DNA of 60,018 bases. Origin: a virus. The stretch lies in IMG/VR virus record IMGVR_UViG_3300020083_000009, positions 1-60,018 of that record. The stretch is one strand, 5' to 3'. Each line of letters begins with the position of its first letter. Position 1 is the first letter of the stretch. The notes under the pieces were generated by a model. The model made no database searches and was not told the origin of the DNA. It saw only the letters and a list, made by a program, of their open reading frames with translations. This document shows, piece by piece, positions 50,833-58,426 of this stretch. Made by a program: the position numbers and the translations under genes.

Positions 50833-51738
50833 TCACTCGTCTACGAGACTTTGGAAATAGCTGAGAGCATCATCCTCTTCACCACTGGCGGAAGAAGAAA
50901 AACTATTCAGCTCTTTCTTGAGATTATCAGGAACTGCAGGTGCCCGATAATCATCCTCATCTTCAAAAGATTCATCAACAACTTCTGATTTGCGGGAAGG
51001 AATTTTGCCAAGAACAGTATCAAGACGGGTCTTCAACTGTTCATAAGACTTGAACTTATCAGCAGAAACAAATTCTACAAGAGAGTACTGTTTCTTCCAG
51101 ATTGCTTCTAGTGCTTCGTCATCCTTCAGCAGTGGCGAGGGGAGGGCAAATTCACTGGAATCATAGTTCCAATAACCTGCAACCTTCTTGATCTTCAGTT
51201 TGAAGTCAGCCCCATCCCAAAAATCAAAGGGGTTGATAGCGGATTCATCTTCAAACTCAGGTTGCATTGCTGCTTGAATCTTGTCAAAGATTTTCTTACC
51301 ATACTTAAAGAGAAACACTTTACCCTCGTTATGAGGATTGGAGGGATCTTTCACAACATAAATGTTGCTGTAGTAAGACATTTTACGCTTACGACCACGG
51401 GCGATTTCTTTGTTTGCATCGCTACCGCTGTTCCAAAGTTCGCTGTTGGCTTCGCAAACAGGGCACTTTGCATTGATGCTGGTGAGGCAATTATCAATCA
51501 ACCAACCACCAGTTCCCTGGAAAGCGTGGTTATAGATCTTAACCCAGGGAAGCTCTTCCCCCTCGGGAGCAGGAAGAAAACGAATGACTGCATAGCCATT
51601 ACCTGCTTTATCAACTTCTGGTTTCCACAGACGGTCATCAGAAGAGGAGCTTACTGTGTTAAGTTTTTCGACTTCCTTCACCAATTTGGCAGTGAGGGAG
51701 CCGAGTTTGGATTGTTTCTTAAGATCTAAAAAGGACAT
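50833..51738 (-). CDS. 32: Single-stranded DNA-binding protein gp32
   Basis: At 301 aa it has the T4 gp32 length. The N-terminal LAST-like basic segment (LGSLTAKLVKEVEKL) and the zinc-binding set His71, Cys84, Cys92, Cys95 (FQGTGGWLIDNC, NAKCPVCEANSEL) are visible. A C-terminal acidic tail (VVDESFEDEDDYRAP and ending ALSYFQSLVDE) controls interactions with replication proteins. gp32 coats ssDNA during replication and recombination. It is preceded by a host-type promoter and a leader with three TATCCG repeats. The last repeat touches the start codon, and there is no Shine-Dalgarno. Confidence 0.92.
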   Translation of the reverse strand: MSFLDLKKQSKLGSLTAKLVKEVEKLNTVSSSSDDRLWKPEVDKAGNGYAVIRFLPAPEGEELPWVKIYNHAFQGTGGWLIDNCLTSINAKCPVCEANSELWNSGSDANKEIARGRKRKMSYYSNIYVVKDPSNPHNEGKVFLFKYGKKIFDKIQAAMQPEFEDESAINPFDFWDGADFKLKIKKVAGYWNYDSSEFALPSPLLKDDEALEAIWKKQYSLVEFVSADKFKSYEQLKTRLDTVLGKIPSRKSEVVDESFEDEDDYRAPAVPDNLKKELNSFSSSASGEEDDALSYFQSLVDE

Positions 51739-51739
51739 A

Positions 51740-51775
51740 CGGATAAATCGGATAAGTTGGATGTATATACGGATA
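51740..51775 (-). promoter_or_regulatory. Three TATCCG repeats in the gp32 leader
   Basis: On the mRNA strand TATCCG occurs at 51775-51770, 51754-51749 and 51745-51740. The last ends 2 bases from the ATG, where a ribosome-binding site should be. T4 gp32 represses its own translation through its leader. These repeats could be the equivalent operator (inference). Confidence 0.45.
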
Positions 51776-51776
51776 G

Positions 51777-51805
51777 ATTCTAACAGATGTTAGTTCGTTT
51801 GTCAA
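51777..51805 (-). promoter_or_regulatory. Promoter of gp32
   Basis: TTGACA (51805-51800), a 17-base spacer and TAGAAT (51782-51777), starting 3 bases after the stop codon of the upstream coiled-coil gene. Confidence 0.7.
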
Positions 51806-51808
51806 GCA

Positions 51809-52045
51809 TCAGCGAGCTGTTTTTGTTGGAATCGAAGATGCCTTAGTTTCCTCAGGTGGGGTTTCAGCTGGTGCATCTTTTTGTTCAAGTGTAACACCTG
51901 TGCCTTGCAGATATTCAATGATACCAGACAGCTTGGTAGCCATATCTCTACGTTGAGTGAGCTGTGCCTCAATTTCACGAATTTCAGCAACTGTTTTTTG
52001 CAAATTCTCATAACAAGTTTTGAGATGTTGTTGTTGTTCAGTCAT
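51809..52045 (-). CDS. Coiled-coil protein between gp32 and gp59, 78 aa
   Basis: Residues 1-48 form a coiled coil (MTEQQQHLKTCYENLQKTVA, then IREIEAQLTQRRDMATKLSG). The C terminus is Pro/Glu/Thr-rich. The start overlaps the gp59 stop by 8 bases. The location in the replication block suggests an accessory replication or gp32-interacting role, but it is not assignable. Confidence 0.6.
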   Translation of the reverse strand: MTEQQQHLKTCYENLQKTVAEIREIEAQLTQRRDMATKLSGIIEYLQGTGVTLEQKDAPAETPPEETKASSIPTKTAR

Positions 52046-52634
52046 GGATTAGTGTCTCCTTCAAAATTTTTTTGTAAGATTTTACATCAATGTTAATAAA
52101 TGGTTTATACTTCTTGATCCTCATACTATAAGTTTCCCAAATGGGATCCACCAGATTCGCATCAAATTTTTGAACATAATTAAAAACATGATCAAGAATA
52201 ACCATTGTTTCAATAGACACTGTATTTATAATGTGCTGTTTAAGCAAGATTGGGTGATTACCCATCTTACATGCAAACACATCTTTGAAATTAAATTCAG
52301 AAAACAGTGTCTCTATTTCTTGCTTAAAGTTATAACTTAAACTTTGAATGCGTTTACTCCATCGATCATAATATTGATCACCACAATTGATGATTTCTCT
52401 GATCCATATTTTTTGAGAATCATCACACTCAATAAAACTAGCAAGAAAATAATTTGTTATCTCATCATCACTTTTTTGTCTAGACATCTTTTCAAAAAAG
52501 TAACGATCATTTCTTTTATAAAATGCTTCTGCTGATGCTTTACTTTTTCCGTGATATTTAAAATAATCAAATTTACTTTTAGAAAAATGATTTTTAAATG
52601 CTAGGTATGTTCTATAGCAGTCAATAGCATTCAT
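52038..52634 (-). CDS. 59: Helicase loader gp59
   Basis: At 198 aa it is near the T4 size (217). The conserved KFDYFKYHGKSKASAEAFYK, then RNDRYFFEKMSRQ, matches gp59, as does IETMVILDHVFNYVQKFDAN near the C terminus. gp59 loads the gp41 helicase onto gp32-covered forks. It forms an ATGA-coupled pair with gp33, and gene order matches T4 (33-59-32). Confidence 0.88.
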   Translation of the reverse strand: MNAIDCYRTYLAFKNHFSKSKFDYFKYHGKSKASAEAFYKRNDRYFFEKMSRQKSDDEITNYFLASFIECDDSQKIWIREIINCGDQYYDRWSKRIQSLSYNFKQEIETLFSEFNFKDVFACKMGNHPILLKQHIINTVSIETMVILDHVFNYVQKFDANLVDPIWETYSMRIKKYKPFINIDVKSYKKILKETLIHD

Positions 52635-52891
52635 AAAGGAAGTTTTGCTTTAGATGATTTACGAAGACAGTTTAATTGAATTGCTTCACATCTAATTCTT
52701 TCTTTTAATGGTTTTGATAAAAGTTTAGGCACAGATTCAATTTCAAGATTGTTTTCTTCACAATACTGTACGATTGCTTCAATGTAAGTTAATCTATCAG
52801 ATCTAACTATACTTTCAATTTCACTTGAAAATTTACTCTGACTTAAAAATTTATCGTTCAGCGCCGTTTGAACGTTAGTTAGTGTTTCCAT
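52631..52891 (-). CDS. 33: Late transcription coactivator gp33
   Basis: The pattern SSEIESIVRSDRLTYIEAIV, then QYCEENNLEIESVPKLL and EAIQLNCLRK, fits T4 gp33 (112 aa). gp33 bridges the gp45 clamp to RNA polymerase at late promoters, which fits the TATAAATA boxes of the structural genes here. I start at the internal ATG (52891). An ATG at 52915 would overlap the upstream nuclease gene by 41 bases. Confidence 0.75.
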   Translation of the reverse strand: METLTNVQTALNDKFLSQSKFSSEIESIVRSDRLTYIEAIVQYCEENNLEIESVPKLLSKPLKERIRCEAIQLNCLRKSSKAKLPL

Positions 52892-53555
52892 TTGATTCCA
52901 ATTTATCGTGAACAAATTGTTTGATATACTGAATCAAAAGTTCTATGTAGTCCCCTTTGTTCCTTTTATCAAAGACTTTAACCTCACCATCAGGTGTTAC
53001 CATAATGGTGATAAGTTTTTTAACAGGAATTTGTTTAAGTTCATAATACATGCAAGCATAAGCAACCTCTTGAACAAAGTATTGCTGAATCCAGGCTTCT
53101 GGTTTAATACTTTTAGAGGTCTTGAAGTCAATGATTGCTAATTCTCCATCATATTCAGCAATGCAATCTACTCGTCCAGCGATGCCAAGCACATCACTAT
53201 ACATCGATCTTTCGATTGCGTGAATATTGTTTATCCTATCTATATAGGGCTTGGCAGCAAGGAACATATAGTATGCTAGGGAATCATAACTTACATCTTC
53301 TTTCAGATTATTCTCAAGATAGTCTTGACAAATTTCGTGAAAGTTAGTTCCCCTAGTTGTAGATTCCTTGGTGATCCGATTTGCTTCCTCATCACCCACA
53401 CGTTCACGCCACTCCTTAAAGACCTGACGATTATAGTGTGAGGTTACAGAGGTAATAGATGGATATAAAGAACCTTCTGGAGTCGGATAATACCGAACTC
53501 CGTCAATGCTGCGGCTTGCCATTTCTGGAAAGTCAATTTCAAGATGAGTAAACAT
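52875..53555 (-). CDS. RecB/Cas4-like PD-(D/E)xK nuclease, 226 aa
   Basis: The nuclease core is visible in order: GTNFHEICQDYLEN (helix with His), GIAGRVDCIAEYDG (Asp), ELAIIDFKTSK (Asp/Lys pair) and QQYFVQEVAYACMYYE (the Q..AY motif of RecB-type nucleases). Such enzymes degrade or trim DNA ends in recombination. Cyanophage relatives are often labelled exonuclease. It sits between phoH and gp33, so it may act in phage DNA repair and recombination or host genome breakdown. Its start overlaps the phoH stop (TAATG). Confidence 0.7.
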   Translation of the reverse strand: MFTHLEIDFPEMASRSIDGVRYYPTPEGSLYPSITSVTSHYNRQVFKEWRERVGDEEANRITKESTTRGTNFHEICQDYLENNLKEDVSYDSLAYYMFLAAKPYIDRINNIHAIERSMYSDVLGIAGRVDCIAEYDGELAIIDFKTSKSIKPEAWIQQYFVQEVAYACMYYELKQIPVKKLITIMVTPDGEVKVFDKRNKGDYIELLIQYIKQFVHDKLESNGNTN

Positions 53556-54304
53556 TAGAATCCCAAATTCAGTTTATTAACGATATAAGATTTAACCAAA
53601 CCTGAACGAACAATATCCTCTACACCAAATTCAATACAATCAAATTCAGGCATGGCATGTAGAATCTTTGTGAAATCAAGGATTCCATTGCGTTCATAAG
53701 TCTTAGTCAAATCAGATTGTGTGGCATCACCACAGAACATGATCTTACAGTTTTCACCAACCCTAGTAATTATACTATCAAGTTCGTGAAAATTCAAGTT
53801 CTGGCATTCATCAATTAGAAGAATCGAATTGTCAAATGTCGTACCACGGATGAAGGATGTTGACCAAAAGCTGATGGTTTCTTGTCCTTTTAAATTTGCA
53901 TAGAGCATATCAAAGGAAGGATCATCGGGCATTTCAAACATATACTTTACCATATTCTTATAAGGAATTTGATAAAGTGCTGACTTGTCATCATGATCAC
54001 CAGGAAGAAAGCCAATCTCTCTTGTTGCTACCAACGACCTTACAATGTAAAGTTTTTCATAAGGTGTGGTAGGATCCAACACATCACGAAGAGTAAGGTA
54101 AAGGGTAACAAATGTCTTACCAGTACCTGCGGCACCATAAGCAAAGATGTTTTTACCTTCACCATAAGAAGCGAATAGACGCTTCTGGTTATCCGTCATC
54201 GGATCAATGTCTAAAAGAAAATCATCATTGATGGGCTTCTTACGACGAAGTTGTTTGGCACTCATACCAATACCAACTTGAGAGATTTGCTTTTTTCTTG
54301 CCAT
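53555..54304 (-). CDS. phoH: PhoH-like P-loop ATPase
   Basis: The Walker A motif (FAYGAAGTGKT, near residues 54-64), the Walker B ILLIDECQN and the PhoH-specific FCGDATQSDLT segment are all present, giving a 249-aa protein. PhoH-like ATPases are common in marine cyanophages; their role is uncertain, although links to RNA metabolism or phosphate stress have been proposed. It is part of the replication operon, with a 4-base gap to the gene at 54309. Confidence 0.9.
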   Translation of the reverse strand: MARKKQISQVGIGMSAKQLRRKKPINDDFLLDIDPMTDNQKRLFASYGEGKNIFAYGAAGTGKTFVTLYLTLRDVLDPTTPYEKLYIVRSLVATREIGFLPGDHDDKSALYQIPYKNMVKYMFEMPDDPSFDMLYANLKGQETISFWSTSFIRGTTFDNSILLIDECQNLNFHELDSIITRVGENCKIMFCGDATQSDLTKTYERNGILDFTKILHAMPEFDCIEFGVEDIVRSGLVKSYIVNKLNLGF

Positions 54305-54308
54305 TTAA

Positions 54309-54548
54309 TTACTTGTAAGGTTTGACTACAGATCCAGGAACTTTGGATACTCGATGAAGAACTTCGTTCCATCCACCATCAGTTTTGTTTTGAAAATCAC
54401 CAATGCCGCTTACAGCACTAGCAGTTCCAGCAGACCAGTCTTTATCCCAGTCTGGATTTTCTTTTCTCCACTTATCATATTCCGCCATAGGCATGAATAG
54501 TTCTTGTTTTTCACCAGTCACTTTGTTGACTACAGGATATGTTGGCAT
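54309..54548 (-). CDS. Conserved cyanophage protein, 79 aa
   Basis: The product begins MPTYPVVNKVTGEKQELFMP and continues AEYDKWRKENPDWDKDWSAG. The N terminus (a YPV.NK.TGE...MP...Y..W...NP.W) resembles the FmdB/zinc-ribbon pattern of small bacterial proteins, but the Cys are absent. It recurs between phoH and thyX in cyanophages as far as I recall. Function unknown. Confidence 0.6.
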   Translation of the reverse strand: MPTYPVVNKVTGEKQELFMPMAEYDKWRKENPDWDKDWSAGTASAVSGIGDFQNKTDGGWNEVLHRVSKVPGSVVKPYK

Positions 54549-54556
54549 AAATCCTC

Positions 54557-55252
54557 CTATTCGATTGTGATTGCCGATTGATCATTACACGTCCATTCAA
54601 GTGCTTCAGCAATTGTTGGAAATTGGTTTACAAAAACACAACGACATTCTTCTGCAATCTGCATATGTTCTTTTTGTGTGCCATGTGCAGATCGAAGATT
54701 AATATAATGAACCCATGATCTTACAGAGCCTGTCATATAAATTTTTGTAGGCGTTGCAATAGGAAGAACAAATCGAGCAGACTCTTTTGCAATACCATCT
54801 TTAATCATATCATCATACAAACTTTTTGCACGATTAAAATGATAAGTAATTCGTGAATGATATTCAGCAATCAATTCTGCAGGAAGATCGTCAATAGAAT
54901 TTTGACGATTCTTTGTATCCTGCCGTCGAAGTTCTGGAATCTCAATCTCATCAGTTAATAAACTAGTGTCTGCATAACGTTGAGAAAATTCTTGGAACGT
55001 AAAAGATCTATGACGAAGAATCTGAGCAGCAATACCTCTGGTTGTATTGATTTCAAGAGTCATATATGCCTGTTCAAAAATTGACCAGTGTTCATGCTTG
55101 ATGCAGTACTTAAGAAGTCCTGCTGCTGTTCCAAAATTAAGTTGATTGTTTGGATTACTTACACGAGCAATGTAAGAAATAACTTCTTGTGCATTACTGT
55201 TAATAAGTTCTCCAGCACCTTGAGTAATTGCAATCAATTTAACATTATTCAT
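54557..55252 (-). CDS. thyX: FAD-dependent thymidylate synthase ThyX
   Basis: The ThyX motif is visible as RHRSFTFQEFSQRYAD (RHRxx(S/T)xxExSxR), and GSVRSWVHYINLR near the C terminus is the other conserved block. ThyX makes dTMP from dUMP using FAD and methylene-tetrahydrofolate, supplying replication. I start at MNNVKL (55252), overlapping the previous gene by 8 bases. A GTG-started extension is possible but less likely. Confidence 0.9.
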   Translation of the reverse strand: MNNVKLIAITQGAGELINSNAQEVISYIARVSNPNNQLNFGTAAGLLKYCIKHEHWSIFEQAYMTLEINTTRGIAAQILRHRSFTFQEFSQRYADTSLLTDEIEIPELRRQDTKNRQNSIDDLPAELIAEYHSRITYHFNRAKSLYDDMIKDGIAKESARFVLPIATPTKIYMTGSVRSWVHYINLRSAHGTQKEHMQIAEECRCVFVNQFPTIAEALEWTCNDQSAITIE

Positions 55253-55397
55253 CTGGTTCACCTTTCATATGCAATAATTTAATAGCTTGATTTGCAAGCC
55301 GTTTAGCTTTACGAAGATAGCGTAGTTCTTCCTCTTCGTACATCCAAGGTTGCTTCAAAGCTTTTTTTGAAAGTTTCTTTGTATCTTGAAATCTCAT
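55245..55397 (-). CDS. Small basic protein, 50 aa
   Basis: The product begins MRFQDTKKLSKKALKQPWMY and continues with a helical stretch of Glu, Leu and Lys. It is highly basic overall. It is the first gene after the promoter at 55420-55448 and overlaps thyX by 8 bases. Function unknown. Confidence 0.6.
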   Translation of the reverse strand: MRFQDTKKLSKKALKQPWMYEEEELRYLRKAKRLANQAIKLLHMKGEPDE

Positions 55398-55410
55398 AGA
55401 GATAGAAATA

Positions 55411-55448
55411 GACTCTAATATTATAGCCTAGAGTCTTGAATTTGTCAA
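55411..55448 (-). promoter_or_regulatory. Promoter of the thyX-phoH-gp33/59/32 side, with inverted-repeat operator candidate
   Basis: TTGACA (55448-55443), a 17-base spacer and TATAAT (55425-55420) are perfect. An inverted repeat GACTCTA (55411-55417) and TAGAGTC (55429-55435) brackets the -10, so a dimeric regulator could block polymerase. The -35 overlaps the end region of the upstream structural gene. Confidence 0.75.
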
Positions 55449-55449
55449 G

Positions 55450-56775
55450 TTATTTTCTTACCGATGGGTTCGATCCACTACCTCTTCGACCACCCATACC
55501 GCCGCCAGCGACTCGTGGTTCTGGTGCTGGTTTTGGTTTTGGCGCTGCTGGTGCAGTTCCATAACCAGGAAGTTTTTGGGCAGTTGCAGATTTAGTTGAA
55601 ATGCCTAAATCTCTAGTATATGCTTGAGTGTTTTTCAGTGCAGTTCTATATTCAGTTTGTGCTGCTTTTTGTTCTGCTTCTTTAGAATACCTACCAAGGT
55701 TAAGTGCTCTTCCAATATTGGCAACTACACTTGTATCTCTTGAAGAAACTGAAGGTCTTGCAAGATAAACTGCTTTACCACCTCTATATGCAAGATCTCC
55801 TACACGTTGTTGCCCAGTTTTAGGATCACGAACTAGTTGAGTTGATGCAAGTTTAACAGTTTTATCTTTAGTGGTCAAAGTTCCCGCTTTAGTATCAACC
55901 TTTGTAGGTCCACCAAGTCCAGTTAATGCAGAACCTCTTGTTGCACCATAGGTTTTTGCTTGTGATGCAACTTGTCTGGCACCTCTAACATCCATAGTTT
56001 GTCCAGCTCTTGCAACACCAGTCAATCCTTGACCACTTTGAATTGCTTTTTGTTCAAGACCTTTTCTTTGTTGTAGATAAGATATTCCAGTTTTATCTTT
56101 AATCGCTTGCTTCACTGAAGATGGAGCAACTGATCTAGCAATATCAGCTGCCACAAATCCATATCCAACTGGTCCAGGTATTGCAGAACCATATCCTAAA
56201 ACAGCACCAAGTTTATCTCCCCTTAATGCTGCAGCTGTACCTGCCGTAACACCATAAGCTTGCTGCAATCCAGGTACAAATCTAGCAAGTTTTGGTGCGA
56301 CTTTTGGTGCGACTTTTTGTAGAACTTGTTTTTGAACACGAGGAACTGCGGCTGAAACTCTACGTGAAGCCATTCCAGCACCTAGACCACTCACTGCAGC
56401 ATCAGCATAATTTCCTTGACTCGCTTGATAAGCTGCATCGGCAGCACTCGCTACACCAAGTCCACGAATAAGACCTCTTCCAACTTGTCTGACTGGTTTG
56501 GGAATTTTAGATTGGTTTGGTGGTTTGGAGGGTGGTGGAGTTGTTCCTGTTGGTGGTTTGGAGGGTGGTGGAGGCGTTCCACCACCACTCGCCCAACCAG
56601 GAGGCTTACCAGTTGATTGGTAAGTTTTCATAAATTCTTTAGCCGCTTTACTAGCCTCTTCATTAGATTTATAATTTATGCGAGAAGCTTTCCCAGCATC
56701 ACTCTTTAACCAAGCAGCCCACGCTTTTTGTGCGTCTTCAACACCTTCGTTAATAAATTGACTAAAAGTTTTCAT
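55450..56775 (-). CDS. Probable internal capsid protein with T4-type capsid-targeting N terminus, 441 aa
   Basis: The N terminus MKTFSQFINEGVED closely resembles the capsid-targeting sequence of T4 internal proteins (MKTYQEFIAE), which directs packaging into the prohead. FINE is an (I/L)xE cleavage site for the gp21 protease. A Pro/Gly-rich linker (residues 55-90) and several Ala/Gly-rich helices follow. The C terminus is basic and disordered (GGMGGRRGSGSNPSVRK). I infer a protein packaged in the head and perhaps injected, not a verified function. Late-type box at 56795. Confidence 0.55.
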   Translation of the reverse strand: MKTFSQFINEGVEDAQKAWAAWLKSDAGKASRINYKSNEEASKAAKEFMKTYQSTGKPPGWASGGGTPPPPSKPPTGTTPPPSKPPNQSKIPKPVRQVGRGLIRGLGVASAADAAYQASQGNYADAAVSGLGAGMASRRVSAAVPRVQKQVLQKVAPKVAPKLARFVPGLQQAYGVTAGTAAALRGDKLGAVLGYGSAIPGPVGYGFVAADIARSVAPSSVKQAIKDKTGISYLQQRKGLEQKAIQSGQGLTGVARAGQTMDVRGARQVASQAKTYGATRGSALTGLGGPTKVDTKAGTLTTKDKTVKLASTQLVRDPKTGQQRVGDLAYRGGKAVYLARPSVSSRDTSVVANIGRALNLGRYSKEAEQKAAQTEYRTALKNTQAYTRDLGISTKSATAQKLPGYGTAPAAPKPKPAPEPRVAGGGMGGRRGSGSNPSVRK

Positions 56776-56794
56776 GTATTAATCTCTTTTTAGT

Positions 56795-56802
56795 TATTTA
56801 TC
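56795..56802 (-). promoter_or_regulatory. T4-late-like box GATAAATA
   Basis: GATAAATAAC on the minus strand, 20 bases upstream of the ATG at 56775, overlapping the stop of the gene at 56798. Confidence 0.55.
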
Positions 56803-57127
56803 TTCTTTTCTTTTTAGGATCATCAGGCTTAGTGGCACCATAAAGTCTTGGATTAACTGTGCCTTTTGTCCATGACATAGACTGCAGAACTCCAGTTCCA
56901 AACTTATCATAATATGCATCAAAGATTTTTACTTGAGCATGAGATTGAACAATATCGTAAAGTATAATATCATTCACCTTATAAGTGACAAGATAAGAAT
57001 TTAATGGCAGATGTTTAGACTCTGCCATTACCTTATCACACTTCTCATGTAAAATTCTTACTCCACTTTTTTTTATTTCTTCCTTCTCGTCCTTAGTCCA
57101 GACGGAAGAAAGATCATACTCGTTCAC
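56798..57127 (-). CDS. Conserved cyanophage protein with GTG start, 109 aa
   Basis: The longer frame starts at TTG deep in the upstream gene, so I use GTG at 57127, giving VNEYDLSSVWTKDEKEEIKK. The overlap is then 14 bases. The protein has a helix followed by beta strands (SYLVTYKVNDIILYDIVQ) and a basic, Lys/Arg-rich C terminus. Function unknown. Confidence 0.55.
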   Translation of the reverse strand: MNEYDLSSVWTKDEKEEIKKSGVRILHEKCDKVMAESKHLPLNSYLVTYKVNDIILYDIVQSHAQVKIFDAYYDKFGTGVLQSMSWTKGTVNPRLYGATKPDDPKKKRR

Positions 57128-57560
57128 CCCATTGGATTGTGGGGAAAGCTTCTTTGACAACGTTGTGTGTGATTCGATATTTTTTGCCAAGATTTTTGTC
57201 CTTTACTAAACATACAATTTCTGCTTCATCTTGATGAAGTGCTTCAATCATTTGAATGAATAAAACTTCCTTTTTAGCTTGGCTCATCTCATAATCACCA
57301 CCTTCAATGAAGTGATAGAATTTTCTATATTCACTATGAACACGAGTATGTTCAGTGCCAGCAGGTGCATCATTAGCTGTATAAGGTACGTCACCTTCTG
57401 GCAGACAGCTCTTGAGTGAAGGATCAAAGTTCCAAATTAAAAGTGCTTTTAATCCTGGGCTTTCATTTTCCCTTAGAATAGAAGTTTTTTCTTCTTTGGT
57501 TTTGGCGTTTGATACTTTCTGTAGAATTTCCGACATTAACGGATTGTTAGGTAATTTCAT
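57114..57560 (-). CDS. Conserved T4-like cyanophage protein, 148 aa
   Basis: It begins MKLPNNPLMSEILQKVSNAK and contains LIWNFDPSLKSCLPEGDVPY, EYRKFYHFIEGGDYE and EALHQDEAEIVCLVKDK. This is a conserved architecture I associate with an uncharacterised family in T4-like phages. It is soluble and mostly helical. Confidence 0.65.
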   Translation of the reverse strand: MKLPNNPLMSEILQKVSNAKTKEEKTSILRENESPGLKALLIWNFDPSLKSCLPEGDVPYTANDAPAGTEHTRVHSEYRKFYHFIEGGDYEMSQAKKEVLFIQMIEALHQDEAEIVCLVKDKNLGKKYRITHNVVKEAFPTIQWGERV

Positions 57561-57576
57561 TTCAAGTCCTCTTTAA

Positions 57577-57792
57577 TTATTCGTCCTCCTCGTAATCGAG
57601 GTATTCTGGGTTTTCAAAACTAAATGCAATAACTTCGTCTGGAATAAGTCTCCCACTATCATCAAACATTTCTGGGTGAATGCTTTGCTTTTTAAAGTAA
57701 TCTTTAGCTACCCATCCTACTAATCCACCGACAATCAAAAACATTAATGAAAATAAAACAGTGAATGTAATTGAAAATGCTAAGAGTTCCAT
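57577..57792 (-). CDS. Membrane protein, 71 aa
   Basis: A transmembrane segment is visible (FTVLFSLMFLIVGGLVGWVA) at residues 10-30, followed by an acidic cytoplasmic tail (EVIAFSFENPEYLDYEEDE). It overlaps the next gene by 13 bases. Confidence 0.6.
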   Translation of the reverse strand: MELLAFSITFTVLFSLMFLIVGGLVGWVAKDYFKKQSIHPEMFDDSGRLIPDEVIAFSFENPEYLDYEEDE

Positions 57793-57935
57793 TTGTTTTC
57801 TCCTCTATGTTTGTCCCTCACATCAAGGGAAAGTTCAAAATAGATGGTTAGTTCTTTTTTGAAGAAGGTAACCAACTTTCCAAACTTTATGAAAAATGTT
57901 TTTGGATCGGGTTCTTTCCTCCTTGGACGAAGCAT
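57780..57935 (-). CDS. Small basic protein, 51 aa
   Basis: The ATG at 57935 gives MLRPRRKEPDPKTFFIKFGK, followed by TFFKKELTIYFELSL. It is basic at the N terminus and beta-like in the middle. A GTG start 10 codons upstream (57965) is also possible. It lies directly after glutaredoxin, with a 31-base gap. Confidence 0.5.
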   Translation of the reverse strand: MLRPRRKEPDPKTFFIKFGKLVTFFKKELTIYFELSLDVRDKHRGENKWNS

Positions 57936-57966
57936 TAGTTCAACACCTTTATTTATTCTATCCACA

Positions 57967-58215
57967 TTAACTCTTCACGTAACCCTCGTTAATTAAGTAG
58001 GCAACTGTGTCAGCACAACCTCCAAGTTGTTGGTCATCCAAAAGAACTTGTGGAAAAGTAGAACCCTCACCAAACTCATTGTAAAATTGTTCTTTAGTGA
58101 AGTGTTCGTCCAGATTGTAAACTACGTGTTCCAGATGTGCAAGTTCAAGAACTTGTTTAATCTTTACGCAATAAGGGCAACCAGTCTTAGAATAAACAGT
58201 AAATTTCATTTTCAT
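57967..58215 (-). CDS. Glutaredoxin
   Basis: The redox motif CPYC is at residues 13-16 (VYSKTGCPYCVKIKQVLELA). The TFPQV turn and the GG(C/S)ADT motif that hold glutathione are at the expected positions. It reduces disulphides using glutathione and supports ribonucleotide reductase (as T4 nrdC does). A strong AAGGAG (58222-58227) lies 6 bases before the ATG, with a perfect promoter upstream. Confidence 0.88.
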   Translation of the reverse strand: MKMKFTVYSKTGCPYCVKIKQVLELAHLEHVVYNLDEHFTKEQFYNEFGEGSTFPQVLLDDQQLGGCADTVAYLINEGYVKS

Positions 58216-58231
58216 AAAAATCTCCTTACCT

Positions 58232-58260
58232 ATTATACAGTAAATTATAATTTATGTCAA
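58232..58260 (-). promoter_or_regulatory. Promoter of glutaredoxin
   Basis: TTGACA (58260-58255), a 17-base spacer and TATAAT (58237-58232), both perfect. It sits just after the terminator at 58273-58304, so glutaredoxin transcription is independent of psbA. Confidence 0.8.
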
Positions 58261-58272
58261 TAGCCTCTAGAA

Positions 58273-58304
58273 ATAAAAAGACCACCCAGAAATTCTAGGT
58301 GGTT
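58273..58304 (-). terminator. Intrinsic terminator after psbA
   Basis: The minus strand has ACCACC paired with GGTGGT, an extended inner stem and a small loop, then CTTTTTATTT. It ends the psbA-coupled transcript 6 bases past the stop of the small ORF. Confidence 0.8.
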
Positions 58305-58309
58305 TGAGA

Positions 58310-58426
58310 TTATCTGTCAAGTGGTCGTTCGGCTGGAGGCTTATAATCTTTTGATGGACGATACAAATTAGGAAATGTATCTCTGATTATTCCCGCCAAC
58401 TTATACGGCACATCTGTTGCAATCAT
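58310..58426 (-). CDS. 38-residue ORF coupled to psbA
   Basis: The ATG (58426-58424) overlaps the psbA stop codon by ATGA. The product [20 protein letters not shown] continues [18 protein letters not shown], a basic peptide with a Pro-rich tail. It ends just before the terminator, so psbA and this ORF share an mRNA. The ATGA coupling and full open frame argue for a real gene. Confidence 0.5.
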   Translation of the reverse strand: MIATDVPYKLAGIIRDTFPNLYRPSKDYKPPAERPLDR

